NCBI GenBank assembly: GCA_947450025.1
Contig: CANFTW010000019.1
Location: 1-43,893 of the forward strand
Direction: 5' to 3'
Source: Bacteroidota bacterium
GTDB lineage: Bacteria; Bacteroidota; Bacteroidia; B-17B0; Aurantibacillaceae
Length of the DNA: 43,893 nt
How positions within the stretch are numbered: the first letter of the stretch is position 1; each line of letters begins with the position of its first letter. Made by a program: the position numbers and the translations under genes. Positions 27,302 through 35,053 of this stretch are shown here, in pieces. Under the pieces are notes generated by a model, which was not told where the DNA came from, did not search any database, and was given only the letters and a program-made list of their open reading frames with translations.

Positions 27302-29923
27302 CTACTTCAATTCCTGACAACTTACTTTATTACCATTAACTAGTAATACATACGTTTTTCCGTTTTTGTATAAATCACTCACACATGGTTTTTGTGTAGC
27401 ACCTTGCATACTTGAAGCTAATTTCCCTGACATGTTGATGATGTCAATTTTTTCACCAGTTTTATCATAGGCCAAAAACCAATCAGTATCGCTTGCATGA
27501 ATCAATTGTACATCATCATATACAGCTAATTCATTAAAGTATTCAACTAATTTACTCGTAAATAAATCATAGCCGTACAAGGCTCCATTGCCATATACTA
27601 ATACATCTGATTGATTGTCATCATTTACTAAATCAAAAGATGTTTTAAACCCACTCAACTCATCCCCTATTTTTAAAGCCTCTTTTTGATCGTTTAAAGA
27701 AATTTTATTCAGTAAATTATTTTTATCATCAACATAAATCAATTTGGTGTTATCCAAAGAATTACCTCCAAGAAGATACAAATGCTTTAACTGTTCGATG
27801 GTTTTATTTTTGAAATCAATACGACCGACTCCCTTCCTACTAAAGGCATATATTTTACCTGAAACATCAGCAGTTATTAAATAATCACTCGCGCCAACAG
27901 ATACATAATAAATTGGCAAGGTAACAATTTGCTCGGTTTTTACAGGAACAAAGCCTTCTGTTTTAATGCCATATAATGAAAAATTATAAATACGTTTATC
28001 GGCACAGGCTAAAAACAATCGGTAATCTTTGTTACCATCATAATCCAAAACTGTTAATGGAGAAGTAACTCTTGAAGGTGTTTTTACTGGAAAGCCTTGC
28101 ACCTCATTTCCATTTCGATCTATCAAATGCAAATAATTTTCTGTATTAAATAGCAACTGAAATTTTCCATTTTTAAAAATATCCACTGTAAAAATCTCCG
28201 ACTGAATCGCTTCATTCATTTCCGTTTTAAAAATCAGATTTCCTGTTGAATTAATTAAATAGAGATTGAAAGATTCATCTTGAAAACACAGTTCATTTTC
28301 TTGAGTTAAATGATTAGTAAACAAATGAACCTTTGTTTGAATTAAAGAATCGGCATTAAATGTCCATAAGGCATTTGACAATCCACTGTCCCCTTCTGAT
28401 TTAGGTTGGGCGTGGCTAGCATTGATTCTTACCTGAATACTATTTTTGTAATTCTTTGCTATGAATGATACTTGAGCAGTGGCATTCTCTGCATTAGCTA
28501 ATTCTTGACATTGGATAAACGAAGGGTAATCATATTTTTTGAGTATTTCAGAATTTTCGTAGTATAAATAATTACACTCTAACATTAAATTATCGTTGGC
28601 ATAATCCATAAATGCTAAATTTTTCCCTAGTAACTGACTACTATTAAAACATGTTTGATAATAGTCTAACACCATTTTACTAGAGAAAAATAATAAATAC
28701 CCGTCAGAAATCATCGCATATTGATTTTTCAAATCTTGCTCAGTAAATTCAAACACCTGACTTAATGAGGTGTTCAGTTTATAAATTTTGGAATCGTTAC
28801 TATTGAATACACTGTCGCTCATGAATTTCAATAATACTTCGCTCTTTTCTGAATCGTTTATTTTTAAACTCACAATTTTTTGATTGGTGTTTTCAATCAC
28901 ATAATTCGCTTCCAGTATTTCACGATCTAAATTTTCAAAACTTTCTTGCTTAATATTATACAAGGCGCTATCATTTAAAGTATTCCAAGCTTCATTATTT
29001 TGCTGATTTCGTTTGGAGGAAAATTGTTGTTGTATGTTTTTATAAAACAAATTAGCATCGCTTAAAGTAATCCCTTTTATAGATAGAGGTTGATTTGGCA
29101 GATGTTCAAATCCAATTATTTTTTCTGATTGTTGATTTTTAATACAATTTAATAAGGAAAGTGAATCTGTATTGGAATATCCTGTTAAAGTAATTTCATT
29201 AAGTTGTACCTCAATACCAAATAAAGACTGCTTCGTAAAAAGCTTTTCTGGTAAAAGTTTAGTGAACGCGTGATTAAAATATATTTGCGATTTTTGTTCA
29301 CCATCCAGCTTTAAAAGATCAATGTAGTCTTTGTTACTCGACATAGAATTCTCTTTTTTTAATTCTATACTGTTTTGTAATAAACTTAAATTGGAACACA
29401 CATAAACTAACCCGTCTTTAAAGGTTAAGAGCCATTTTTTTCGGTTATTGGTAAACGAATAAACTTGGGCAGAAGATACTGGTGGTTCTTTTGAAAACAC
29501 AGTTTTAAAAAATTCTAAAAACAAATCTTCATTATTTGTCTCTTTAACTTTTAATAAAATTAAATGCTCGGTAGTGTTTGCTTGTTTTATAAATGACCAA
29601 TACACGGCATTGTTATCAATCACAGAGGCTATATCTGGTTTTGAGTTTACAAGTGAATCTAAATAACGAATGCCATTTTGAGCCACTTGCATGGATTCGT
29701 TAGTCAATAAAGAATTCCAAATTAAATTTTGACGAGTTAATTGAGATACTAATTCACTGTAGTTTTTAGTTTCAATCATGCAGACTGTATTGATTGGGAT
29801 ATGATCCAATACAGAAACATTAGGTTCTTTACTATCTTTTAATCGGAAGTATCCCCAAATAGCGACTATAATAGAAACTAAAATAAAAACATAAAAGGAT
29901 ATTTTTTTGAGCATTTGCACCAT
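27302..29923 (-). CDS. Membrane-anchored propeller-like protein of unknown function
   Basis: This 873-residue protein has an N-terminal membrane anchor (about 8-26, FYVFILVSIIVAIWGYF). A long periplasmic region follows: residues 30-510 look like a repeated alpha/beta module resembling DUF3352-type proteins, with segments such as DHIPINTVCMIETKNYSELV. The C-terminal 350 residues have beta-propeller-like repeats (LYLINSTGNLIF, LHLIDRNGNEVQGFP, RIYNFSLYGIK, IYAFSRKGVGRI, LYGYDLFTSKLVEY), like PQQ or WD-type blades. It contains no catalytic motif I recognise. It is downstream of, and on the same strand as, the glycosyltransferase gene with 72 bases between them, so cotranscription is plausible. 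The domain reading is from pattern only; the function is unknown. Confidence 0.65.
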   Translation of the reverse strand: MVQMLKKISFYVFILVSIIVAIWGYFRLKDSKEPNVSVLDHIPINTVCMIETKNYSELVSQLTRQNLIWNSLLTNESMQVAQNGIRYLDSLVNSKPDIASVIDNNAVYWSFIKQANTTEHLILLKVKETNNEDLFLEFFKTVFSKEPPVSSAQVYSFTNNRKKWLLTFKDGLVYVCSNLSLLQNSIELKKENSMSSNKDYIDLLKLDGEQKSQIYFNHAFTKLLPEKLFTKQSLFGIEVQLNEITLTGYSNTDSLSLLNCIKNQQSEKIIGFEHLPNQPLSIKGITLSDANLFYKNIQQQFSSKRNQQNNEAWNTLNDSALYNIKQESFENLDREILEANYVIENTNQKIVSLKINDSEKSEVLLKFMSDSVFNSNDSKIYKLNTSLSQVFEFTEQDLKNQYAMISDGYLLFFSSKMVLDYYQTCFNSSQLLGKNLAFMDYANDNLMLECNYLYYENSEILKKYDYPSFIQCQELANAENATAQVSFIAKNYKNSIQVRINASHAQPKSEGDSGLSNALWTFNADSLIQTKVHLFTNHLTQENELCFQDESFNLYLINSTGNLIFKTEMNEAIQSEIFTVDIFKNGKFQLLFNTENYLHLIDRNGNEVQGFPVKTPSRVTSPLTVLDYDGNKDYRLFLACADKRIYNFSLYGIKTEGFVPVKTEQIVTLPIYYVSVGASDYLITADVSGKIYAFSRKGVGRIDFKNKTIEQLKHLYLLGGNSLDNTKLIYVDDKNNLLNKISLNDQKEALKIGDELSGFKTSFDLVNDDNQSDVLVYGNGALYGYDLFTSKLVEYFNELAVYDDVQLIHASDTDWFLAYDKTGEKIDIINMSGKLASSMQGATQKPCVSDLYKNGKTYVLLVNGNKVSCQELK

Positions 29924-29995
29924 CTAATGTAAGTTTATAAAACTTGTGCTTTAAACCTCTTAAAGTAGAGTTATTAAACTGCCATTGTGAATTGA

Positions 29996-30973
29996 TTAGC
30001 TAAATTTGAAATGTTTTAAATCCCTTTCTTTCATCATTGAAAAACCCGTTTTTAAACTCCAATACTCTGCTAAATATTCTTGTTCATCTTGCCCAGGAGT
30101 GGGTATTAAAATACAATTTGTTTTTTGTAAATGATGTAAATCCATCAAGGTACTATACCCACTTCGGCATATCACCGTTTTAGAGTTTACAATCATGCTT
30201 GCTAAATCATCAGCATGTGGCGCATCAAACACCTCAACATTTTTATTAATGAAACTTTGTAATACATGATGCGTTCCTCTAACAATGCAAACCGTTTTAT
30301 TTGACTGATTAGCTTTTGTTATAAGAGCTATCTCTAACTCCGAACGCAGTGGCTCTGGGCCTGACAATAAACACAAATAATCATATTTAGCTGAGCCAAA
30401 TACCGTCTTTGGTAATCGGCTTAATGGCCCTATGTACCTATGATTTTTTATGGAATGATGATGGGTTAACTTACCAGCTAAGCTGGTTTTCTCATCTTGC
30501 AAATCAGGGACCCAAACTGTATGAAATTGTTTAATAAAATAATGGTGTATTTTATTAGCAAAGGAAGAAAATATACCAGCTTGGATATTTAATTGATGAG
30601 TGATATAAATATTATCAGTTTGATTTGAATATAATCCAAAACGATTATCACTTATCACCACATCAATGTGGTATGTTTTTACAATTTGTTCTAATTGAAA
30701 ATGTTCTTTTTTAATCGCCGCCCATATTCGTGGAGCATCTATTAGTAATTTTAAAACTAAAGGGATAGATTTAGAGTAATGGATATCATAGGCTTCAATA
30801 TTCACTTTTTGTAATTCCGGAAATTCCTCATCAAAAATTAAAGAAGTAGTTGGAGTAACCCCAATAACCACAACATTATCTTTCATTAATTGTTTAATTA
30901 ATGGGACACATCTTGTGGCATGGCCTAAGCCCCAATCAAGTGCTGCAATAAATATAGTTTTGTGTTTAAAGAT
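29996..30973 (-). CDS. GT28-like glycosyltransferase with non-canonical start
   Basis: This is a soluble GT-B-like enzyme of about 325 residues. The first ATG (30886) gives 296 residues but removes the donor/acceptor-fold opening. The same frame upstream encodes KTIFIAALDWGLGHATRCVP, the hallmark N-terminus of this Bacteroidota family, and stays open back to a TAA at 30995-30997. No ATG, GTG or TTG lies between, so translation probably starts at ATC (30973) or ATT (30982); an ATG-to-ATC change or a sequencing error would also explain it. The C-terminal half has LCLLSGPEPLRSELE, a conserved VICRSGYSTLMDL (about 70 residues from the end) and LIPTPGQDEQEYLAEY, as in MurG-like enzymes. The gene is divergent from uvrC. 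The substrate is unknown. Confidence 0.75.
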   Translation of the reverse strand: MFKHKTIFIAALDWGLGHATRCVPLIKQLMKDNVVVIGVTPTTSLIFDEEFPELQKVNIEAYDIHYSKSIPLVLKLLIDAPRIWAAIKKEHFQLEQIVKTYHIDVVISDNRFGLYSNQTDNIYITHQLNIQAGIFSSFANKIHHYFIKQFHTVWVPDLQDEKTSLAGKLTHHHSIKNHRYIGPLSRLPKTVFGSAKYDYLCLLSGPEPLRSELEIALITKANQSNKTVCIVRGTHHVLQSFINKNVEVFDAPHADDLASMIVNSKTVICRSGYSTLMDLHHLQKTNCILIPTPGQDEQEYLAEYWSLKTGFSMMKERDLKHFKFS

Positions 30974-31007
30974 GTTACAAATTAAGTAAAAAAATTAACT
31001 TTACACA

Positions 31008-32828
31008 GTGTCAGAAGCTTATTCAGAACATATCCAAAGTATTCTTAAAACCTTACCAGAAACCCCTGGTGTGTACCGCTATTATGACATTGATAATACC
31101 TTGCTATATGTAGGTAAAGCAAAAAATTTAAAGAAGCGCGTTACCTCCTATTTTACTAAAGAACATGACACCTATCGCTTACGAGTGATGGTAAAAAAAA
31201 TAGTAGATATCAAAACCATTAAGGTAGATACCGAAATGGATGCTTTAATTTTAGAAAACAATCTGATAAAAAGTCTCACGCCCAAATACAACATCATGTT
31301 GCGTGATGATAAAACCTATCCTTGGATTGTTATCAAAAACGAACGTTTCCCAAAAGTATTTCATACTCGTCAATTAAAAAAAGATGGCAGTGAATATTAT
31401 GGTCCATATCCTTCAGTAACCACCATGTTTATTTTATTAGATTTAATAAAACAATTATATCCTTTAAGAACATGCAACTTAGATTTAAGTCAAGAAAATA
31501 TTGACAAAAAAAAATATACCGCCTGTTTAGAATTTCAAATTGGAAAATGTAAAGCACCTTGTGTGAGTAAGCAAAGCGAAGAAGATTATGATCGCGGTAT
31601 CCATCATATCAAAGAAATTATTAAAGGAGATATAAACTTTGCTATTCGTGATTTAAAAAAAATCATGCTGGAGCATGCTGAAAATTTAGAATTCGAGCAA
31701 GCCGCTAATACTAAAAAGAAAATTGAACTTTTAGAAAAATACCAAAGCAAATCTACTATCGTTCATCCATCAATCACAGATACCGATGTGTTTGCTATTT
31801 TAAGTGACGAAAAAGTAGCCTACGTCAATTACTTTAAAGTTATGAATGGAACCATCATTCAGGCTCAAACGTTAGAGTTAAAAAAGAAGTTGGATGAAAC
31901 TGATGAAGAAATGTTAGTGTTTGCCATTAATGAAATTAGAATCCGATATAATTCTTCGAGTAAAGAAATTTTTGTTCCGTTTGAACCTGAATTTGAATTT
32001 ACAGGTGCTAAATACATCGTTCCAAAAATTGGAGACAAAAAGCACTTATTAGACTTATGTTTTAAAAATGCAGAATCTTATAAACGGGAACGAGAAAAAC
32101 AATTAGCGATTATTGATCCTGAAAGGCATACAGATCGCATCATGCAACAAATGATGAAAGACTTGCGCATGAAAGAAGAGCCTCGTCGTATTGAAGGATT
32201 TGATAACTCGAACATCCAAGGCGATTATGCCGTGAGTGCCATGCCTGTTTTTATTGATGGTAAACCTGCCAAAAAAGAATACCGTCATTATAATGTCAAA
32301 ACAGTGGTTGGTCCAGATGACTTTGCTACTATGGAAGAAGTGATTTACCGCCGCTATTCTCGTGTCATCGAAGAAGGATTACCGATGCCTCAATTAATTG
32401 TGATTGATGGTGGTAAAGGGCAATTAGGAGCAGCAGTGATGAGTTTACGAAAATTAGATTTAATGGGCAAAGTGACGGTGATTGGCATTGCTAAGCGTCT
32501 AGAAGAAATTTATTTCCCAGGAGACTCGGTACCACTATATTTAGATAAACGCTCAGAAACGTTGAAAATCATTCAATACATTCGTGATGAAGCCCATCGT
32601 TTTGGGATTACCCATCATCGAAACAAACGAAGCAGAGAAACCTTTAAAACTGAATTGTCTGAAATTAAAGGCATTAGCGATAAAACTGCTCAGAAATTGT
32701 TAACCGAATTAAAATCTGTAAAAGGTATCAAAGAAGCAACTTTAGTCGAATTATCAGCAATTATAGGTAATTCAAAGGCTAATTTGGTGTATGAATACTT
32801 CAAGAATCAGGAAAATCATCCTTCTTGA
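31008..32828 (+). CDS. uvrC: UvrABC system subunit C
   Basis: UvrC makes both incisions around a lesion in nucleotide excision repair. The 606-residue protein contains the GIY-YIG nuclease (about 15-95; PGVYRYYDI, LLYVGKAKNLKKR) for the 3' cut and a UVR motif (about 205-240; EHAENLEFEQAANTKKKIE) that binds UvrB. The RNase H-like nuclease (about 375-540; RIEGFDNSNIQGDYAVSAMP, LIVIDGGKGQLGAA) makes the 5' cut, and a helix-hairpin-helix pair is at the end. The length is normal. The start is GTG at 31008, the first start codon after the divergent glycosyltransferase. A -7-like TAACTTTA ends five bases before it. gmk follows after 33 bases. Confidence 0.96.
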   Translation: MSEAYSEHIQSILKTLPETPGVYRYYDIDNTLLYVGKAKNLKKRVTSYFTKEHDTYRLRVMVKKIVDIKTIKVDTEMDALILENNLIKSLTPKYNIMLRDDKTYPWIVIKNERFPKVFHTRQLKKDGSEYYGPYPSVTTMFILLDLIKQLYPLRTCNLDLSQENIDKKKYTACLEFQIGKCKAPCVSKQSEEDYDRGIHHIKEIIKGDINFAIRDLKKIMLEHAENLEFEQAANTKKKIELLEKYQSKSTIVHPSITDTDVFAILSDEKVAYVNYFKVMNGTIIQAQTLELKKKLDETDEEMLVFAINEIRIRYNSSSKEIFVPFEPEFEFTGAKYIVPKIGDKKHLLDLCFKNAESYKREREKQLAIIDPERHTDRIMQQMMKDLRMKEEPRRIEGFDNSNIQGDYAVSAMPVFIDGKPAKKEYRHYNVKTVVGPDDFATMEEVIYRRYSRVIEEGLPMPQLIVIDGGKGQLGAAVMSLRKLDLMGKVTVIGIAKRLEEIYFPGDSVPLYLDKRSETLKIIQYIRDEAHRFGITHHRNKRSRETFKTELSEIKGISDKTAQKLLTELKSVKGIKEATLVELSAIIGNSKANLVYEYFKNQENHPS

Positions 32829-32858
32829 TTTTTATTTTAACTAAAACTATTATCTTTG
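32825..32858 (+). promoter_or_regulatory. Promoter of gmk, overlapping the uvrC end
   Basis: TTG (32825-32827), a 23-base spacer and TATCTTTG (32851-32858) match the Bacteroidota consensus at the upper spacer limit. The -7 box ends three bases before the gmk ATG, so the transcript would have no leader. Confidence 0.5.
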
Positions 32859-32861
32859 CCC

Positions 32862-33434
32862 ATGGAAAACGGCAAACTCATCATCTTTTCTGCACCATCT
32901 GGTTCTGGTAAAACAACCATTGTGCGTCATTTACTTAAAACCTTTCCTGATAAATTAGAATTTTCGATTTCAGCGACTAGTCGCGCTAAACGCGGTGTAG
33001 AGGAAAATGGGAAAGACTATTATTACCTGAGCGTTGATGAGTTTAAACAAAAAATTGATAACAAAGAGTTTTTAGAGTGGGAAGAAGTTTATGCAGGAAC
33101 ACATTATGGAACTTTAAGAAGTGAAGTGGAACGTATTTGGGCAAAAGGCAAGCATGTGATATTTGACATTGATGTAGAAGGAGGATTAAATCTTAAAAAA
33201 CAATTTGGCGAAAAAGCTTTAGCAGTTTTTGTTATGCCTCCAAGCATTAAAATATTAGAAGAACGTTTAAATTCAAGAAGTACGGATAGTCCAGAGAGCA
33301 TTGCTCGACGAGTTGAAAAAGCAGAAAAAGAACTTAAAACTGCTGATTTATTTGATGTCTTTATCTTAAATGAAGTTTTAGAGGATGCCTTTGTAAAAGC
33401 AGAGAAGATCATCACCGAATTTTTATCTAAATAA
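32862..33434 (+). CDS. gmk: Guanylate kinase
   Basis: Gmk phosphorylates GMP to GDP with ATP. It has 190 residues from the ATG at 32862; a TTG two codons upstream (32856) lies inside the -7 box and is not a credible start. The P-loop is [10 protein letters not shown] (K17), followed by the GMP-binding [21 protein letters not shown] (about 40-60), [13 protein letters not shown] near 70-82, [16 protein letters not shown] near 100-115, and [17 protein letters not shown] near 137-153. All are standard. It is just downstream of uvrC but probably also has its own promoter. It complements purM in purine metabolism. Confidence 0.96.
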   Translation: MENGKLIIFSAPSGSGKTTIVRHLLKTFPDKLEFSISATSRAKRGVEENGKDYYYLSVDEFKQKIDNKEFLEWEEVYAGTHYGTLRSEVERIWAKGKHVIFDIDVEGGLNLKKQFGEKALAVFVMPPSIKILEERLNSRSTDSPESIARRVEKAEKELKTADLFDVFILNEVLEDAFVKAEKIITEFLSK

Positions 33435-33625
33435 TTCTCTTTTTCTTATCCCAACCCGATTTTACCTTATTAAAAAAAGGGTGACCAGATATTTTTATAA
33501 TTTTAAATAACTAATTACCAATTAGTTACAAAATAATTAAATATTTTATTCATTTTTTGGGTTACTAATTTAAAGTTTCGGTATAAATGTTCAAATAACA
33601 ACAAACAACTTAAAAAATTAAAACA

Positions 33626-33868
33626 ATGACAAAATTATTTTCAATTATCGCAGTAGCTATCATCGCTACAACTGTAGTATCTTGTGGACCTTCAGCTGAA
33701 GAAAAAGCAAAAATCGAAGAACAAGCAAAACGTACTGCTGATTCTATCCAAGCTGAATTAACAAAAAGCTTAGAAGGCATTAGTACTGAGGCTACAACAG
33801 ATTCAACTGCTGCTGCTGCAACTACTGAAACTGCTGCTGCTGCTCCAGCTGCAGAAGCAAAACACTAA
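33626..33868 (+). CDS. Small Ala/Thr-rich lipoprotein
   Basis: This 80-residue lipoprotein has an N-terminal signal ending in the lipobox VVSC (C20). The mature part begins GPSAEEKAKIEEQAKRTADSI, a charged helix, followed by an Ala/Thr/Ser-rich tail (about 55-80) likely to be disordered. It is probably anchored in a membrane after Lnt processing. It shares a clear pattern with the next small gene (P-A-E-x3-K-x2-E-x-AKR-x2-DSI), so the two are paralogues. It has its own terminator. The 190-base gap upstream contains a small inverted repeat (AACTAATT / AATTAGTT near 33510-33530) and no perfect promoter. Confidence 0.75.
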   Translation: MTKLFSIIAVAIIATTVVSCGPSAEEKAKIEEQAKRTADSIQAELTKSLEGISTEATTDSTAAAATTETAAAAPAAEAKH

Positions 33869-33891
33869 GAATTTGTGTTTAGTTAGTTAGG

Positions 33892-33926
33892 AAAAGTCCA
33901 CGTATCATAGATACGTGGGCTTTTTA
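33892..33926 (+). terminator. Terminator after small lipoprotein gene
   Basis: A 15-base stem (33892-33906 with 33910-33924, one G-T pair), a 3-base loop and a T run follow the stop codon by 24 bases. Confidence 0.9.
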
Positions 33927-34084
33927 TTTTTAAATAGCTCATCAAAAGCCTAGTCTTTGCTTTATATAAAAAATTTAATCTTGAAATTTTCATCAGTTAT
34001 TTAGATTTTTTAAAACATAAATTATTCTAATTTCTTTATACAACAAAAAATTATCTTTACATTCGACATATCAATTAGTTATTT

Positions 34085-34291
34085 ATGAAAAAAGCATACA
34101 TCATTCTATCAGCTACAATTTTAACTTTAGTATTTGTTAAGTGCAAACCTGCAGCGGAAGACAGATTTAAAATGCATGAAAACGCAAAACGTATTTCAGA
34201 TTCAATAGGTCGTGTGATTGATCAAGCTATGGCAGAAGTTGCTATTCAACCTAAGACTGGTGCCGTAGCAAAGGATACCACAAAAAAATAA
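34085..34291 (+). CDS. Small lipoprotein, paralogue of the preceding one
   Basis: This 68-residue protein has a signal peptide with the lipobox FVKC (C20), then KPAAEDRFKMHENAKRISDSI, aligned without gaps to the mature helix of the preceding lipoprotein, and a short Lys/Thr tail instead of the Ala-rich one. The lysine just before the cysteine is unusual for a lipobox but tolerated. A -7-like TATCTTTA lies at 34052-34059, 26 bases before the ATG. It converges on the outer-membrane gene, with three bases between the stop codons. The function is unknown. Confidence 0.65.
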   Translation: MKKAYIILSATILTLVFVKCKPAAEDRFKMHENAKRISDSIGRVIDQAMAEVAIQPKTGAVAKDTTKK

Positions 34292-34294
34292 TTT

Positions 34295-35053
34295 CTAAAA
34301 TTTTATTGATAAGCCATTTTTAAAGGAATATACCAAATCAGGTATACCTAATGGTTGTTTCGTGTCGTATAACATATTAAATGTTGATTTAAAATTTAGA
34401 TGTTTATTGATATGTATCTCTAAACTACTTTCATTGGCTATTCGAAAATCAGTTTTATCTTCAATATTTGGCTGATAAAATGTTGTTGTTGTAAAATCTA
34501 GGTTCTTTAAAATAGTAAATGACCCCGTTACATAAGAACTAATTCGATGTTCGTATAAATTAACTTCGCCATACATGATATCATCATATTCATACATGTA
34601 TAAAGCAGCCATATAAATACGTGCATTTTCTTTTTTAAGCAGCTTCAATCTTGGTCCTGCACCTAATAAATATCTAAAATCTAACTTTAAGACAGGATTA
34701 TACTGCGTTTGTGTAAAGGCTTCCATAGTAAGCCATTTATTGACTTTATAATTATACCTAAAATGCTGATAACCTGAATTAGCAAAATCTGTGTGACCTG
34801 CTTTGATAAAATTTAAATCATTCAAAAAAATAAAACGGCTTCTGTTTTTTTGATATTGAATACGAATAGCATTAGAAAATTGAAGCACTTGTTGGGTATT
34901 ATTATAAACATTAAAATTAAAATCGATATTGCCAACCCAACCATTAGTATCATTCAAAAACCGTTTATTCTCAATATTAATTACCTGAGCTTTAGCAGGA
35001 ATAAGAAATATTAAAAAGAATCCAATTAAAAATTTAGAAATCAATCTTAACAT
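34295..35053 (-). CDS. DUF481-like outer-membrane beta-barrel protein
   Basis: This 252-residue protein has a signal peptide (1-22, ending PAKAQ). The rest consists of alternating amphipathic strands such as RFIFLNDLNFIKAG, FRYNYKVNKWLTMEAFTQTQYN, and YLLGAGPRLKLLKKE, as in DUF481/YdiY-type barrels, with a final aromatic strand ending SIKF. Its first 20 bases overlap the end of the TonB receptor gene upstream on the same strand, so the two are translated from one message. It may form a small barrel partner of that receptor, which is inference. No enzymatic motif is seen. Confidence 0.75.
   Translation of the reverse strand: MLRLISKFLIGFFLIFLIPAKAQVINIENKRFLNDTNGWVGNIDFNFNVYNNTQQVLQFSNAIRIQYQKNRSRFIFLNDLNFIKAGHTDFANSGYQHFRYNYKVNKWLTMEAFTQTQYNPVLKLDFRYLLGAGPRLKLLKKENARIYMAALYMYEYDDIMYGEVNLYEHRISSYVTGSFTILKNLDFTTTTFYQPNIEDKTDFRIANESSLEIHINKHLNFKSTFNMLYDTKQPLGIPDLVYSFKNGLSIKF

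Noticed and set aside
32856-32861. TTG start of guanylate kinase two codons upstream of the ATG
   Set aside because: The TTG is part of the TATCTTTG promoter box, so it would not be in the message.
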